The position numbers were made by a program, and so were the translations under genes. 64,000 nucleotides of DNA from positions 20,670,101 through 20,734,100 of the forward strand of contig NC_134957.1 of NCBI RefSeq assembly GCF_965638725.1, written 5' to 3'. How positions within the stretch are numbered: position 1 is the first letter of the stretch; every line of letters begins with the position of its first letter. Under the pieces are notes generated by a model. That model was given only the letters and a program-made list of their open reading frames with translations. It was not told where the DNA came from and ran no database searches. Of the stretch, positions 39,901 through 54,299 are shown piece after piece. This stretch comes from Aptenodytes patagonicus. Its lineage: Eukaryota > Chordata > Aves > Sphenisciformes > Spheniscidae.

Positions 39901-42139
39901 TCACTCAGCAATGAATGGATAGTCTAGATTTTGCTTCTGTCTCCGAACTGGAACACACCTGACATAAAGCAGGAATTTACTCGAAGCTGAGTTTCTTAAC
40001 AGAAGCTGTTTTCTTAACAGAAAGGTTAAGATCTCAGTTTTCCCCGCATTTTCGGGGCACAATAGAAGTAAATGACTGAGGTATCAGTGTTTTACTGTCT
40101 TCAAAGTCAGATGTAATATTCCTGTTTCTGTAGTATTAATGAATGTGTGATGGGGGTACTGCAGATAGAAAGTACGAATGCAACTTGTGTAACTAGTATT
40201 TCGCTTCTAATCGCTAGGTGCTTCCCTGGGTCTATTGAGCATTCATTTTTACCTGTTTTCAACTTATTGTCAGTATTAGGAACCTATGCATGGACAACAG
40301 GTTGTTTAAGAATTAGGGTGCTCATCTCCCCTCTTATGTTATCATCCTATGCTTGTGATAATCATTTCAACAACATCCTTTCACCATGTAGGGAAATTAG
40401 GACATCAGGTGCTTTTTATTTTGCAAGTAAAGATGAAGGAGTACAGGAAATAATCTCCCTGGCTAGTTTCTTAAAATTTACCCAGCGACAATGTACTTAT
40501 GCTTATGCCTGTTGGATACAACTGCTTCACCAATTCCAGGAGTACATGCATTCCCGTTCAGACTCTGATGAAGTCATGGTATTAGGGCTGGACAAATGTT
40601 AATGATGTTTTACTCAACAAGGCAAAATATTCATTAATGACACTACCCTAGCTGCATAGATTAAATATTAACACTTATTTCCTGGCCTCAAATCTGGAAT
40701 GTCACCAAGCATCTGTACAGCATGACCTAGGAGGAATTGTATGTACTCTTGTGATGACGCGTTAGAAATGCTTAAAAGTGGCATTTCCCAATATAAAATA
40801 GTAACATGAATCTATTACTACATAAAAACAAAAGTTAGGAGAAAGTAAACACCGAATGATTCTTTTTTAAATAGGATTCAGCTGATAGATTCGTCTGACC
40901 AAAGCTTAGTAACATGAACACAGCAGAGCCAGTCATTAAAGGTACTTCCTTTATTTATAAATTCCCTGAAATTTAGCAGCATTGCTCTGCAATAACCTTT
41001 TTGTGAAAGGAGCAACTCAAGCAGTAAAATGTTAAAGTGCATGAACACAAGTCGAGTCTGGCAGGCAAACATGCAATGCAATGACAGAGATCACCATAAT
41101 CCCTCTTAATGCTCTATTGAGAAAGTCCAGTAATATTAACCTCCTGCGTTTGATTGAAATCCAGACACAATAATGGACTACAACAGCTTCTCCCTTTTAC
41201 TGTAGTTACCCTGACAGATTATATACTTCTTTTTAAATGTCTTGCCAGCAGCGACTGTTGCGTAATTTAACAGACTAAAGTTCTAAATATAATTCTGTAT
41301 CACTTCAGAAAACCTGAATGTCTCTTCAGCTTTCATTTTGATAAGAAATTCTGCCACCAATTTTATATTTACCTTTATTGCTTTTCAAAAACTCCATCGT
41401 CTCTCATCAGTGGCATTAGGAGCTTTCTTCTCAGACACTGGTCATAATTTGGGTAGTGAAATTAATTACATTCTCAAAAAAAAAAAGAGGGGGTGTAGAG
41501 AAGTAAATGTTCCTCCTCATGTACTGCATTAGCAGTCTTTTGCCTACCAAAAAGTGTACTGGGGGCTGAGGAGGGATTTTTCTAAAGTTCTTACGGGATT
41601 TCAAAATGTTGTGGCGACAGTCAACAAGAGGAACACCAGAGTTGGGAAATACACTTTCCCTTTTCTCTTAGGAGCTCACATCCAAATGCAAATTCCTCCC
41701 TTTTTTGTGACTAAGCAAAAAGAATTAGGCTTTCTTACTTGCAATTTGAAGACATTCTCTCCTTGCAGATGTTCTGATATACAGATGACTGGGTGTGCAC
41801 TTAAAAAATACAAGTTTAAGAAAACTGTTCCCACCCGTGGTCATTTGAGATGGTAGCCCCTGAGATTTCAAGCATGAGTCATCTCTATTTTTCATTTTCC
41901 TTGTGTAACTAGTTAGGCTGCAGAGGAAAATGGTTTGAGAGTCAATAAAAATTAGGAGCAAGCATATTTTAATCTTTTGCACAATCACCGTGTTTTCCAG
42001 TGAAAAAGTGATGATGTCTGTATGTTTAAGGAACTGAGTTTTTTTTATTGTGGTCTTAATGCAAAATCTTAGCACAGTCTATTGCTTGGTTCATGGTGAA
42101 CCTACCCTACCACTTTCTAGCCAAACATACCTAGATTAA

Positions 42140-42182
42140 TCTCTAGATATCCATCGTCTCTAGATATCCATCGTCTCTAGAT
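42140..42182. repeat. 17-bp tandem repeat, about 2.5 copies
   Basis: The unit TCTCTAGATATCCATCG occurs twice without change, then partly (TCTCTAGAT). It is a local tandem duplication in ACSL4 intron 1. Confidence 0.9.
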
Positions 42183-45100
42183 CCCCACCTGGAATTCCCA
42201 GATAAAGATTTACCTAAGACAGGACTTCATACTGCAACTTTTTGCTCACTTTAAACTTTTCGTGAGTGAACTTGCTTTCTGCTACTTTCATGTGCTCTAC
42301 AATAGACTGAGATATCTTTAGGATACATTCCTTTTAATAACATTATTTGGCAACTCAAGTATTAATTTTTATAAGGAAGATCTGGAGGTATAGACTGGGG
42401 ATGAGTTGTACATGGATAATAAAACAATGCAGCGTATACCAATTTAGTCAGAGAAGTTGGGGATTTTACCCATCAGCAGGGGAGATAATAATACTGCTGA
42501 TGGCATTTTCTACCAGGGAAGGCAATCTTACTGACTTACTATATTGTAACATCTCTTTGATTTTTATCTGCACTTCAAAGAGGAAGTGCAAGAGATGACC
42601 AAGCAAACTTCAGTACATTTTCTCCTACAAGGCAAAGTGCACATTCAAGTTTTTAGATTTAACAGCTCTAAACACTATTTTGTTCAATCTTCTAGCAGTG
42701 TAACACCACCAAAACAGGAAAACAATGCAAAAGTAGTCCAAACTTAAATATTCATACTAAGACAGGAGAACAAGGTAGAAACTAGCACAATCCTTAGAGA
42801 AAAGAAGTTAAAAAAAAAAAGGAGAAACAAAAGACCTCTGAGACAGTTTTAAATAGCGAGGTTTTGAACTTTACCACCCCCTAATACACATGCACGCACA
42901 TCTATCACACCGCTTCTTTACAGACACCAACATGCTTGTTTAAGGTGTACAGTTTCAGAAGCAGGCAGCTTTTGATGTTCTTACTCCAAAATATTCCAGT
43001 AGCTTTTGCAAAACAGCAGAGGACATACTTACAGGATTGGGTCACAGTATCACGTGCTCAAAGCCTGAGCTGGAAGCAGAGACGGCACAGAGCAAGCCGG
43101 CTCTGGCCAAGGAGGTGCGTAACCATATTATCAGGTGATTGTGCCTGGGCTAGTGTGTCCTACCCCTCAGCAAAAGGTGCTAGCACAGGATAGCTGTGCA
43201 CTCACACAGCCGCAGGGCTTCCTGAAAGGAATTTGTTCAAGCCCTGCCGGCTCAGAAGACAAAAAAGCCTGCGTGACTATTCGCAGCAAACCTCACAGCT
43301 AAAACTCAAGTGGCGTCATGGCATGACTTGATATTTAGGTAACTAGATCACCTTTAATATGAATAAAGCAGGAGTCACAGCAGAACTGCAGAAGTAAGAA
43401 ACTGTTTGTACAGCACTAGACTAAACAGATAGTACAGTGGTCTTAGATTTGACAGATTTTGAAGGAAGCATGAAGAGGAAACTGATGCTGTTGACCATTC
43501 TTTCAACTTATTTTCAGGAACTTTTTTGCTCCAAAAAAGGGACAGAAAAATCCTTAGTATGGCACTGTGTATCACAACAGCTATTTATGGTTAGTAATAA
43601 AAAAGATATAATTTAATTTGTTAACAAATGCAGTCATACTCAAAAAGCTAGCATTGTTAGAAAATGTTTCCATTTTCAACTTAAAAATACACAGTCCCCA
43701 CTCCAAGTCTATCAGTATTTGGACTGATCATTATAGTGATGGTAGGACAAAGTTCCCTGTTGGAAGGTTTTAGTAAGGGTTATTTAAGTGCCCAGTCCAC
43801 AGTTACTGTCAATCTCATTGCTTACTAGCACACAAAACCAAGTCACTCTTTACCTTTAATGCAACTGCAATTCAAATGTTTCAAGGTAAGTTGGTCGATA
43901 AATTCACAAAAAATCTAAAAAAGAAAAAAATTAAATAGTGAAAGTTCTAGGCATCTCTTAGGTTATAAACATATCTGAACAGACCATTCAATCCAACATT
44001 TTCCTGGATTGGTAATATGAGCTTTGTCAGCTGTTTGTTGTCAATACCATTCATACAATTGCAAAATACTACCTGCTACTTGAAAACATGGAACAGGCTG
44101 ATCATGTCCTTTACTTTAGGTCAGGGGATACCACTACATTACATTATCATTCCCAAGTGCTGTATTTTTACCTAAATTCTATGTTCCGAATGCCTTCAGA
44201 TGTTTGAACGCTGTAACATGCTGCCAAACACTGTGCCTGACAAAAAGTTTTAAAATTTACTCTTGGTTAAAACCAGCGTTATGACATTAAACTGCTTTTA
44301 ATAGCCTCAACTTTAAAGCTTCAGCAACCCAGTATTCAAAGCTTACCTTTCTTAAAGATAAATCTACTTAATGCTATCCAAGTTACGGAAATATTTTTCA
44401 TTTTCAGCTTTTTAAGGAAAGGTAAACTTATAAACTAAGAGGTAATATGTAACAAATTTATTAAACTGTTCCATCTGTCTGAGGAACACCGATGAATTAC
44501 GTTAGAGAAACAGCCAAAAGAAACCTTATACACTACGGCCTTTCAGAGAATAAGGTCGAACAGCCCCCCTTTACATTTGCATCCAATGTCCGGGCACAGA
44601 CCACGGCTCAGAAAGGTAGGAAAACAGGTGTTAAGACAGTTGGTGTGGTCCTAAAACCTCATACTTTAGGTATAAAATAGTATTAGCATACACACAAGCT
44701 ATGCTTGTATCTTATTTTCATGCATATATTCCAGAAATTACGATCCAACCGCAGGGAAAGCGACCTGCATATTCAGGTCACACAGAGAAGGTTTCCCGAA
44801 AGCCCTGCTCCTCCTTCCATTAACCCTTCTGCCTCTGCTGAGGGCCGCCGCTTCCTCACCTCTTTCTCCACACTGCAGTTCAGACTGGTTTGGTCCAGGT
44901 TAAACGAGGATTATTTTCCAAACAACAGGAACTTTTTAAGTGGGTGTAGGTTATACCTGAATAACTGCAGTATTTTGACACTGGGGAATGGGGGGAGAAA
45001 GACTACAAGGCTGGTCACCATCTGATCTTTTTCATTAGGTAATGTGATCTGGAAAGAGTCTTCCACTTATTTCTGTGCATGCGATTATCATTCAAACCAT

Positions 45101-48100
45101 CTTTGAGCATTCAAATAACCTGAACTCAGCTCAAGGCTAGATCAAGTTTTTATCTTCAGTTATGTTAGACTAAAATTGCCAGACCGTTTAGCATGCTGTC
45201 TTTTTCAGTCGAGTTTTATGGAACTGTCACGTACACTGCATAGGTACTGCTATTTAAAGGCATGCAAGAAAAATATGCCTGAAAGACCAAGCTTCAGTGA
45301 AATACTGAAGTACCTATACAGCTTCTCTCCTATGAACTTGAACAGCAAGGATAACGTATAATCAATCCATGAACAAGCCAGACTGAGTACTGACAATCCC
45401 AGAATGGCAAAAAGTAGCATACTCATACAAGCGGGATGCTCTCCACGGTTTTCTAAGTCATAATCTCGCTCCGATCCCTGTTCCAACTCCCGCTTTCTCA
45501 CCCTGCTTTTTATTGAAGAACAGCAAGCTTAGTTTTCACCTTCCAGTTGTTCCTATTCCCTGTGGTGATACATTTCATAATGAAAGCACTTTTGACCAAG
45601 TTGTTCGAACAGAGGAGCTCAGAAAAATGCAAAACTATTTGCATGCTTATGAAATAAACAGAGAATCCATTTTCATGATGAAAATTAAACACATCTGTCT
45701 AACAAAGGCACAAAACCAAGGCTATCTTAAATTCAGTATTAAATTATACTGTGTAAATACACAGTATGAATCAGCTGCACATACAGCTGTCCTCACAGAA
45801 AGTAACGTGCAAAATGACAAACTAATGGGCTACTATGGACAGAAACTACTCCATCCTCACTTCCTACTTCTGCGTCTGGTGCAAAAAGACCACAGGCACC
45901 AAAACCCAGGATCTCTTGCTTCCTTTTCGTTTTTCCTTTCTATTGCTGTATCACTTTGCTGTTACTTGACATTACCACTAGCTGCAGATTTACTGTCTCA
46001 ACTCTTCTATGTAGCATTCAAAGCTATGGGAAATATTGTTGTAAAACTACACCGTACCTATATAATATTGTGATTCTTTTAGTATGTATGTTTTCACTGT
46101 GCAAAAAAAACAAAACAAAAGGTGTCATACTAAGAACAGAAGAGAGGTTAGAGAGGCTAGTACTTAAAGCAAATTTTAAGATATAACACAGCTTGAGCAA
46201 ATTGTTCTACTGAATTGACATGAACTTGACCTCAATGTAATGGAGACTCCAACAGAGAAGTGAAAACAGAGAACCAGCAGGCTTGTTGCACTATCAGAGT
46301 CTTCAAGTTTAGGTTCATGGCAGCCAACTCAATCCAGATCTAGACTGCAGCGATCCCACTTTGACTGTTCCCTTGGGCTGCAAATTTTGCAGGCAGCCAA
46401 TTATACGTAACTTCTAAGTCGAGCCAGTTGTCTGACGTAGCTCCCCGTTCAGTCACGCAAGTGCCCGTGCAAGGGAGGAAGCGGTAACCTCGGTTTAGTC
46501 CAGCTGCCACGGAATTACTTGCACCTTTACAACGTAGCTTTGTAAGCACCAGCTACAAGCATAAAGCAGAGCTACACGCATAAAACAGAGCTACTGCTGA
46601 AAGAAGTAGCCTCCACCCATTTTTTGCTGTCCAGCCTGTCCCTTCCCTTTTGCCAGGAGCCAGAGTCAGTGAGTGCAGGCTGCAGCTTTTGCAAGCTTAG
46701 TGTGTTCATGGAAGTGGAGTATTAGAAAAAAAAGCAACCAGAAGCTGTAGCGTGATAACTAACCTACTTTTATCTTTATTGAAAGCCAAAGAAAAACCCC
46801 AAACCCCATTCCCAAGCACTGAAATGTCTTCTTAAAATTTTGTTACAGATTAATTGTATATATTCCAAAATACTTTAATATGCATAATTTGTTATTTATT
46901 GAAGGAGTTAGTAACCTTCCTAATCCAAAGTGGCTGCATGGTACAGGAAACAGCAGCTGACTGCTGAGTTGACAGTTTCAGCTACGAAACAAATGCCCTC
47001 ATTCATAAATTTTGGGGGTTTTGCTATGAGCCAACACTCAGCATGCAGTGATACGCAGTTTCCAGCTCCTCAAACTTAACTAGCATATTTGAAATAGTGA
47101 CATGTCATAGGCTGCTCAACTCCTCTAGCTTCCAAGACAACACATTCGTTGGGAATGACTCACTGTGTATTCTACTTATCATGTACTTTAGGTAAACTGA
47201 ATGTAATAAGATCTTTTCAAAAATTATTGCATGTATAACTACTAGAGAGGAAACAACAAAGTACCTGGCAGATTGCTTAGGCAACGTTAAGTGTTTCAGT
47301 AAATCTGACCAGTTACATCAATTTGCTATTTTTTTTTTCAGCAAGATACTTGCTGATAAGGGGATGCAAGTATCACAATACAAGCTCCTTGTAATCTTAC
47401 CACTAGCTTCACTCAGCCCTACAAACTCAACAGGACACTGATGGCAGCACTCATCTAAATGTGGAAAGAGTCATTCAGCTGTATGTGCCACCTGCCATAA
47501 ATACATGCAGAATTGTGAACCGCAGCATTGTGTGAAGTTAGATCAAACGTTTTGTAGTACCGGCTCATCTGTAGCCTAACTTGTCAGACAGTGAGTGCTC
47601 TTAATATTTCACCGAGCATGAGAAACCAACAGTGCAGGGCACTAGACGAATACTCATTATTTGCAGTGTAATGTTTCTCTAAACACAATTTTCTTAGTAG
47701 ACTTTTTGGTTCAAGTTGTATGGGTGGCTCCTAGTGTACAGAAACGCACATAATAAAATTTACCAAATAGTAACTTATTTAAAATATCAAATCAGACTTG
47801 TAGCCAGATGAGCAATCATTACGTGAACACAAAAATGAATGATCTTTTACTTTGGGAAAGTTCTTATTTTAGCACATACCATTGCATATGAAGCTTGCTG
47901 TTGAGCCAAGTAAGCTGGATGTAGAATGAGCAACTCAGTTGCTCGGTTTCCAGCAGCACAGCACACCTTTAGCTTTCTCTTTAAAAGGCCAGCAAGAGGT
48001 TGACTTTAGGTTCAGGCTCCTTTAGTTTCAGGCTCATCAGTACATGTTATCCTGAACCAAGGAGCGTAGTTCATCTGTTATAGCAGATCGGCTAATATAA

Positions 48101-50401
48101 AAAATTCGAGGACAGGAATCAACAGGTGTGCCCACCTGATGCTGCGGAGGGTAGAGACGGGAGCGAACGAGGAACAGTGGGTTCTCTCCAGTGCCTATGG
48201 CAGCCTCTTGTTAGGAGCTGTCTGCACTAGGCATAGAGTCAGCCGCCCCGGCCATACGGCTGTCTACAGCTGGGGGCCTTTGGGTTCCACAGCAAGAAAT
48301 GGGCGTGTTGGAAAATAACCACAGAAAAAGCTATCAGATATATCAGCATGGCAGTATTTCTGTCTGTAAAAGCATTTGTGCAACTGAGGGACAATAAGAA
48401 AAATTTGCTTGCACTAGCAGACTGTTAAAGAAAACCAAACACAAGTGTTAAGTCTGTTCTTACTGTGATACGTACCAAAAATTTTCTGGCAGCCACGAAA
48501 GAAGTGCCTTAGGGCACACGTGTGCTCTGCAGAAACCATTTATTTGTTTTAGATTTCTTTTCCAAGAAGCTGAATTGGGAAATACAAACCAAACACGCTT
48601 ATAACAACTACTGACAGCGAACAGAATTTCTCTTTGTGGTATCACATACTTAATATTATAATTTATTCAGTTCCTCTCTATGCCAATGTTTTTCTACTCC
48701 TATGAGCAGGATTTGTGCAAACAAGGCCCTTAAAAAGGCTTAAGGGTCACTTACCAAGGAGGACAGTTATTCAATTATTTTATCGGTTACTCTCCTTTTC
48801 CAACAATGGAGCCGAGTAGAAGGTGTATAAGGGATGTAACAGTTACAGAAGTGCAAAGGGTCCGGTGGGCAGTGGCATGGCTAAAAATACAACTATTTGG
48901 GAACGGGAGGAAATATGTTAAGAAATAAGCAGCAGCTCTTGCATGCTTGACATCTGTTTTGAGTTGCGTTGTTTCAGGGTCAAAAATTTCAGCATGGAAA
49001 TGAAGGTGTTTTGGAGTGCTCAGTCCCCGATAGCCCCAACTGCAGTAGCCCAGGGATGTAAAGCCGCACGCTGGTGCGCACGCGGGCATTACTGCTCACA
49101 AGGAGTCCAGCCTTCCACACAGGGTACGCTTGTGGACTGCCACGGAAGAACAATATTCAGTAAGAATCTTAGCTCAAGGGACTATTACTACTCAAGTTAC
49201 TTTCGTAAAGTTACACAGCAAACACACAGACAAGCAGTTTTATAAACTCGACAGCTAACTGCAGTAACTATAGTTGAAACTGAGTAACTGTACATGCAGA
49301 GGAAAACCTCAGTTGAGATGCGGTTCAGAACGCATATCTTGTATCTTATAACGTGTAGAACAGTGGTTTAGGAAAAAAACAACCATCCTTTCACGCTACT
49401 TGAATGTACCGCTGTGTCTCCTAGAATGTAAGTCACATTTATTATGCGTTACTTAAATTTAAAATGCTACCCAGTTCGGTAAAGTACCTAGCTAAGTAGA
49501 ACAAGGATCAGAGTACACTGTACTAATACTGTTTTCACTTTAAATGGGTTGCACGATATCATAAAATAGCTAAAAAACCCACCCAGGTCTGCTGTACAGA
49601 TCTAACAAGTAATTTCGCAAAACATAACCATTAGCTAGATGTTAAGAAAAATTTTTTACATGTTGGCCATACTTGACTAGAACAAAAGCAAAGTAAGGTA
49701 GGCTAAACATGTCATTAACAGATCTTTTAAAAATAAATCATACATTTATTAGAAATTTGAACTTTTTTTTAAAGAAATCCTCTGAACACAAGCGTTTCTG
49801 TAACTGTCTTGGTATTACCCACTTAACAATGTTGTTTTCTATAGTAAGGAGAGCTAAAACAGAATACCACTTCAGAGTTATTAAAGTAATAATTTAAAAT
49901 TTGTACTAATTAAACAGATTTTTAAGAGCACAAGTACTGGAATGTAATGTACTATTTTAAGTCTGTCCTTGTCATGTCAACTTGTTTCTAATTTCACAGG
50001 CTTTCAAGCATACCTAGATATTTTTTTAATTGATAGGTACATTAATATTCTAACTGCCATTATACACCTATGCTATAAAACATTCCCAGTTATCCATGTA
50101 TGGAAATATGGGCATTTTCCCTGCACACTAACAAGAGTGATGAGCAAAAATCATAAGATGAGCTGCAGCGTCATCACACAGTTTAAAGTAAAACAGATGT
50201 GCATGCAGGTATTCTGCTCTGGTTTGACACTTAACAGCTGCTATTGACAGACCAATGAATTTATAATAACAATTAAAAAAGAAATATAAATCTATTGCCT
50301 AATAGTAACATACTCTAGGGAATCAACAGTCACATCAATACACATTGAAAGAAATCCTAGTTCATTAGTTTTGTCCTCACTGAACAACAGTGGTATTCAA
50401 G

Positions 50402-50490
50402 TATAACAGATTTACGAGTCTCGGATTTAAAGTGATAACCAAGGAACCACCTTGGATCACTTTAAATCTGAGACTCTTAAATCTGTGATA
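50402..50490. repeat. Long inverted repeat (35-bp arms, 19-bp spacer)
   Basis: The arms at 50402-50436 and 50456-50490 are reverse complements with three mismatches. The spacer (50437-50455) itself contains CCAAGG and CCTTGG, so the whole 89 bp can fold to one hairpin. Just downstream, GGATCACTTTA recurs and TTTATCTC/GAGATAAA form a second small hairpin (about 50501-50526). It could be a small palindromic mobile-element remnant or a recent inverted duplication. Confidence 0.9.
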
Positions 50491-53400
50491 ATTGGTGGAT
50501 CACTTTATCTCTACCTTGGAGATAAAGATACCTCACCTTGAAGCCCAGTGAACTCCCAGCTGCACAATATCCATCAATTGGGCATTAACTGTACTACAAA
50601 AAACATGCAAAATTTAAATACAGGAAAAAAAAAAAAATATTTTCTCAATATCTAGGATTCCTTACAAAACACTTTACTGAGGTGAAAAGTACTCTGATTT
50701 CAATGGAAAGTCCAAGAGCTTAGCTCTATCTGAAGCAAAGAAGGAGGGAAACAATTCCTCGTGTCCTTCACGTTACGCAGCTATTAATCCAAAAGCAAAG
50801 CAAATAAAATGCATGCTGACTTTTTGATGCAGTAGCATTAGCTCCAACCTCACCTCCACCATAAGCGATTCACATACACAAACTTTAAAAATCATCCATT
50901 ATACAAATTGACATTCTGGCAACACGTTGGCTAAAGGAAAACATTTCCCACCCCTCCCAGCCCATGCCCACAGTCACCTTTCCTTACTTGTTCTGCTCCT
51001 CCATTTCCCAAGACTGCCTGCGCTATTTATTTCCTTACTGAAAAATGGTTCAATGTGCCTTCTGAGTTTTCTACTATATTTGGATCGTCTTAAAATGTAA
51101 AATAACTCTCCAGCCAATTGCACCACCACGCCTTGCTCACACAGACTCCTCGTATCTAACCTCTGCAGACGATCAAGTTCAAGCCAGTGCCAAGTTTAGT
51201 CCTGACTCAAAAGCTACCGTGAGCTATGGCAGCACAGGTCAAAAGTAGCACAGTAGCCTGAATAGTAGAAAGGCTTCCTATCTAGGCCAACAACAACGGC
51301 ATAAGGAATTTCCACCCCCACCGCCCATTCCTAATCTCTGTATCATGCACCTGGTCAGGTAAATAATGTTATGCACATCTGGCACATGATTAAAGCCATA
51401 CCTTGATTACAAGTACACTTTATGTGAAGTATTAGGCAGGAACTGATAGCCCTGAGAAGAAGCGGGGCAGGGAAAGCAGATCTACTGTAGTTTATTTAAG
51501 TTCTGTCCAATTATTTTTGTTGATCTCGGCCAAGTGGCTCAACGTGGATCACGCTACGTACCTACTGCAGAAAAGAAAACTGAAACCACATCTCCCAAGC
51601 AATTCTGGCAACAGGCCAGAAGTCTTCCTCTTTGCAAGCACAAGTCTTATTCCATACAGCATCTTTCAGTTCACATTCGTATAAAACAAGCGAAGACTTC
51701 TCGCAATTCCAGCATATCCGGGATTAAGGCAAGGTTCTCCCCGTCCACCACTCGGACCACAGACAGCAATCTGTGAGAAAGGGCCTTGGCGCTGGCAGGC
51801 TTCATGTCCACCACAGGTCATTGCAGAAACCCGTCACACCACTTCCAGCGTGTGTTTTACTTTCAGCGCGATACAAGTTACTCTGAGAGCGAGTGGCCAC
51901 AGAAGAAATAACTAGTGCTGCATTCAGCTTTCATTTTTATGCGCCTATCTACCGAGTTCAAGATTTTGAGGAAACATGCAGTTACTAAGAGCGGATTATG
52001 GACAATCCTAATTCCCCTCCCCCACCTCCAACCAAAAAACCAAGGAAACAAAAAGAAAAGCAATAGCAAAGTATTAATAATTCCTATCCACTGTAAAGCA
52101 TAGCTCTACTAGCACAGGTGAAACACTCTCTTAAGTTTTCCCTTGGGCCCTTCCGTACAGCTAGCCTATTCCACTAAGCACTTTCCAAATGGAAGTGTGA
52201 CGGAGAGCGATCCCAGTTACAGGGAGAAGAGGAGATAGCTTTGAAACGAAGAGGGACACCAAAGCAGTCGCTGTCTAGCTGCTGTAGAATGCAGGAAAAG
52301 GAAACAGCGTGGCCAACTTTTGAGATGTGCCTTCCGCAAAAAGGGTGGAAGACATCGCACCGTCTAAACAGCGATCCAATATATGAACAAATGGAACAAA
52401 ACCGTAAATTTTGTTTCTTAGGAAATTGCTTCCCTCTTTCCATGAAACTTCCTTCTCTCCTGAGAAAATAAATGTCCTGAAGCACAGTGACCAACCACAT
52501 GCTTAGTTGCGTATACAGTGAAGACTTCCCTTAATAATTAACTCCAACTCTTTTTTAGCTTAAGTAATTCTTTATTAAGAACAGTTTTCTTATAAACAAG
52601 CACTTGTTCATTTGTCAAGTTAATTACCTAGCTATTTATTAATCATTAACTTCAATAGTTTTTGCATGTTTACTTGGCTCAGGCTACTGTTTAATATTTC
52701 ATGTGGCTATTAACTTCATTTAAAACACTGTAACAGGGTGCATCTATTTTACTAGATACATATCAACGTCACTTGGAATATATTTGTATCTAACGCCTTG
52801 CTTTAGTGATTTGTTCAAGAGTGGTTTCTCTAGTTTCATAAAAGGGCTGAAGCATCATCCTCGTGTTAGAAGGAGGTGTCATCCACCGAACACTGGTAAT
52901 TTATTATGCTGAGAATTTATAGCTGCTGATAAATGTTAGATTATTTGATCAGCAGACAACGGGCACAGGCTTGCACAGTATCTGTTACAGACAGTGTTAA
53001 AGGTAACACGTAAGTAAAGTCTGCATGAGGTGTAAATACCCAAATAATTAACACATCATGAAAACCTTACCACAGCGGGGTTCTTGGGGGATGAAGTTGT
53101 CTTGCCTGTTTCAAGTGTATACAGCTCTGTAGTTTAAGACAACAATGAAGGGGAACTGGCAAATACAAAGAAATGAGAGGTAAGTTAAAAATACATTAAA
53201 TATTTTCTAACATAACTTTTATGTGAAAATATTTAAAGTTTCTGTAGAACTGTATTAAAACACAAACTTTGTATCCATGCATGAAGAGCAGAAGAAAAAA
53301 AAATGAAACCAAACAACCCTTCTGAAACTGTGGAACACTGCTAATTCTGTCTCTTCTTTTGGAGAAAAGATTGGTTTGGGGATTTATTTGTTTAAAATGT

Positions 53401-54299
53401 AAGATTTTCACATCTTAGGAAAAAAAAAAAATCCGTGTCTAATCATTGCAGTTAGTCTGATATGACAAATCCCAAAGATTCAAAAGTAGAACTTAATTAA
53501 AAGAAGAAAATAAAAAAGATCATATGCTTCTAATTCCTATTCGTAGCTTTATTTGCCAATTTTTGCACTTCAAATTGGCAAGGCTATAAATGCAAGTTTG
53601 TCTATAACAGTAAATAGCAAAGCATGTCACAGTCCTATTTTTATGCTGCAACAGCCCAAGATGAAAAGAGCAACCAAGTAAGGAAAGATATTCTCTTTAA
53701 CCTGACAATCATCTTTTACAACCATCAGGGACTACAGCTGTCCATTTACTTTATAGGAAACTATCCTTAATTGACACCAAATTTCTCTGTAACCTCCATC
53801 TATATTTATTGAGCATCCTCACTGGGAAAAAAAAAATCAAATATGAAACAGGGGAAAAAAAGGGGTTATATTACAAAATAGTTCAAAAGTTGCTATCATT
53901 ATTTCATTAAAGCATTAGGTACAACAGCAGCACTAGTTAAGTGGAGGTCTGTCCAGCCCACTGTCCTTGGCCCATCCAAGTGTCCACACTCCTCCTCGGG
54001 GGGGAGGCATGCAGTACACATACACTTGCTTTGCAAATAAGCTTCAAAAAAATCCACAAAGCTGACAGAGGTATTTTAAGAACACCACAATGTGAAACTT
54101 ATCTCAGGGGAACAGGACAACAAAAATATTCAAGCAGTTTCTTGCTTTACTTTAACAGGTGCTCTTATGACGTGAAATAGAAAAATATGCCCTGTGCGTG
54201 GCGTTGAGCAATGAATCACACTTTCCTGGGTTTCTGCGTGTGCTACATCAGCATCAGACCATATCCTGAGCCCAGCCTCCTTTTCTGCATCTAGGAGGA

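Noticed and set aside
40147-40602. 151-codon plus-strand open frame in ACSL4 intron 1
   Set aside because: No domain or family resemblance; composition is that of translated AT-rich intron.
45513-46073. 186-codon plus-strand open frame in ACSL4 intron 1
   Set aside because: No recognisable domain and no promoter or splice context. A frame this long is compatible with chance in 64 kb read in six frames.
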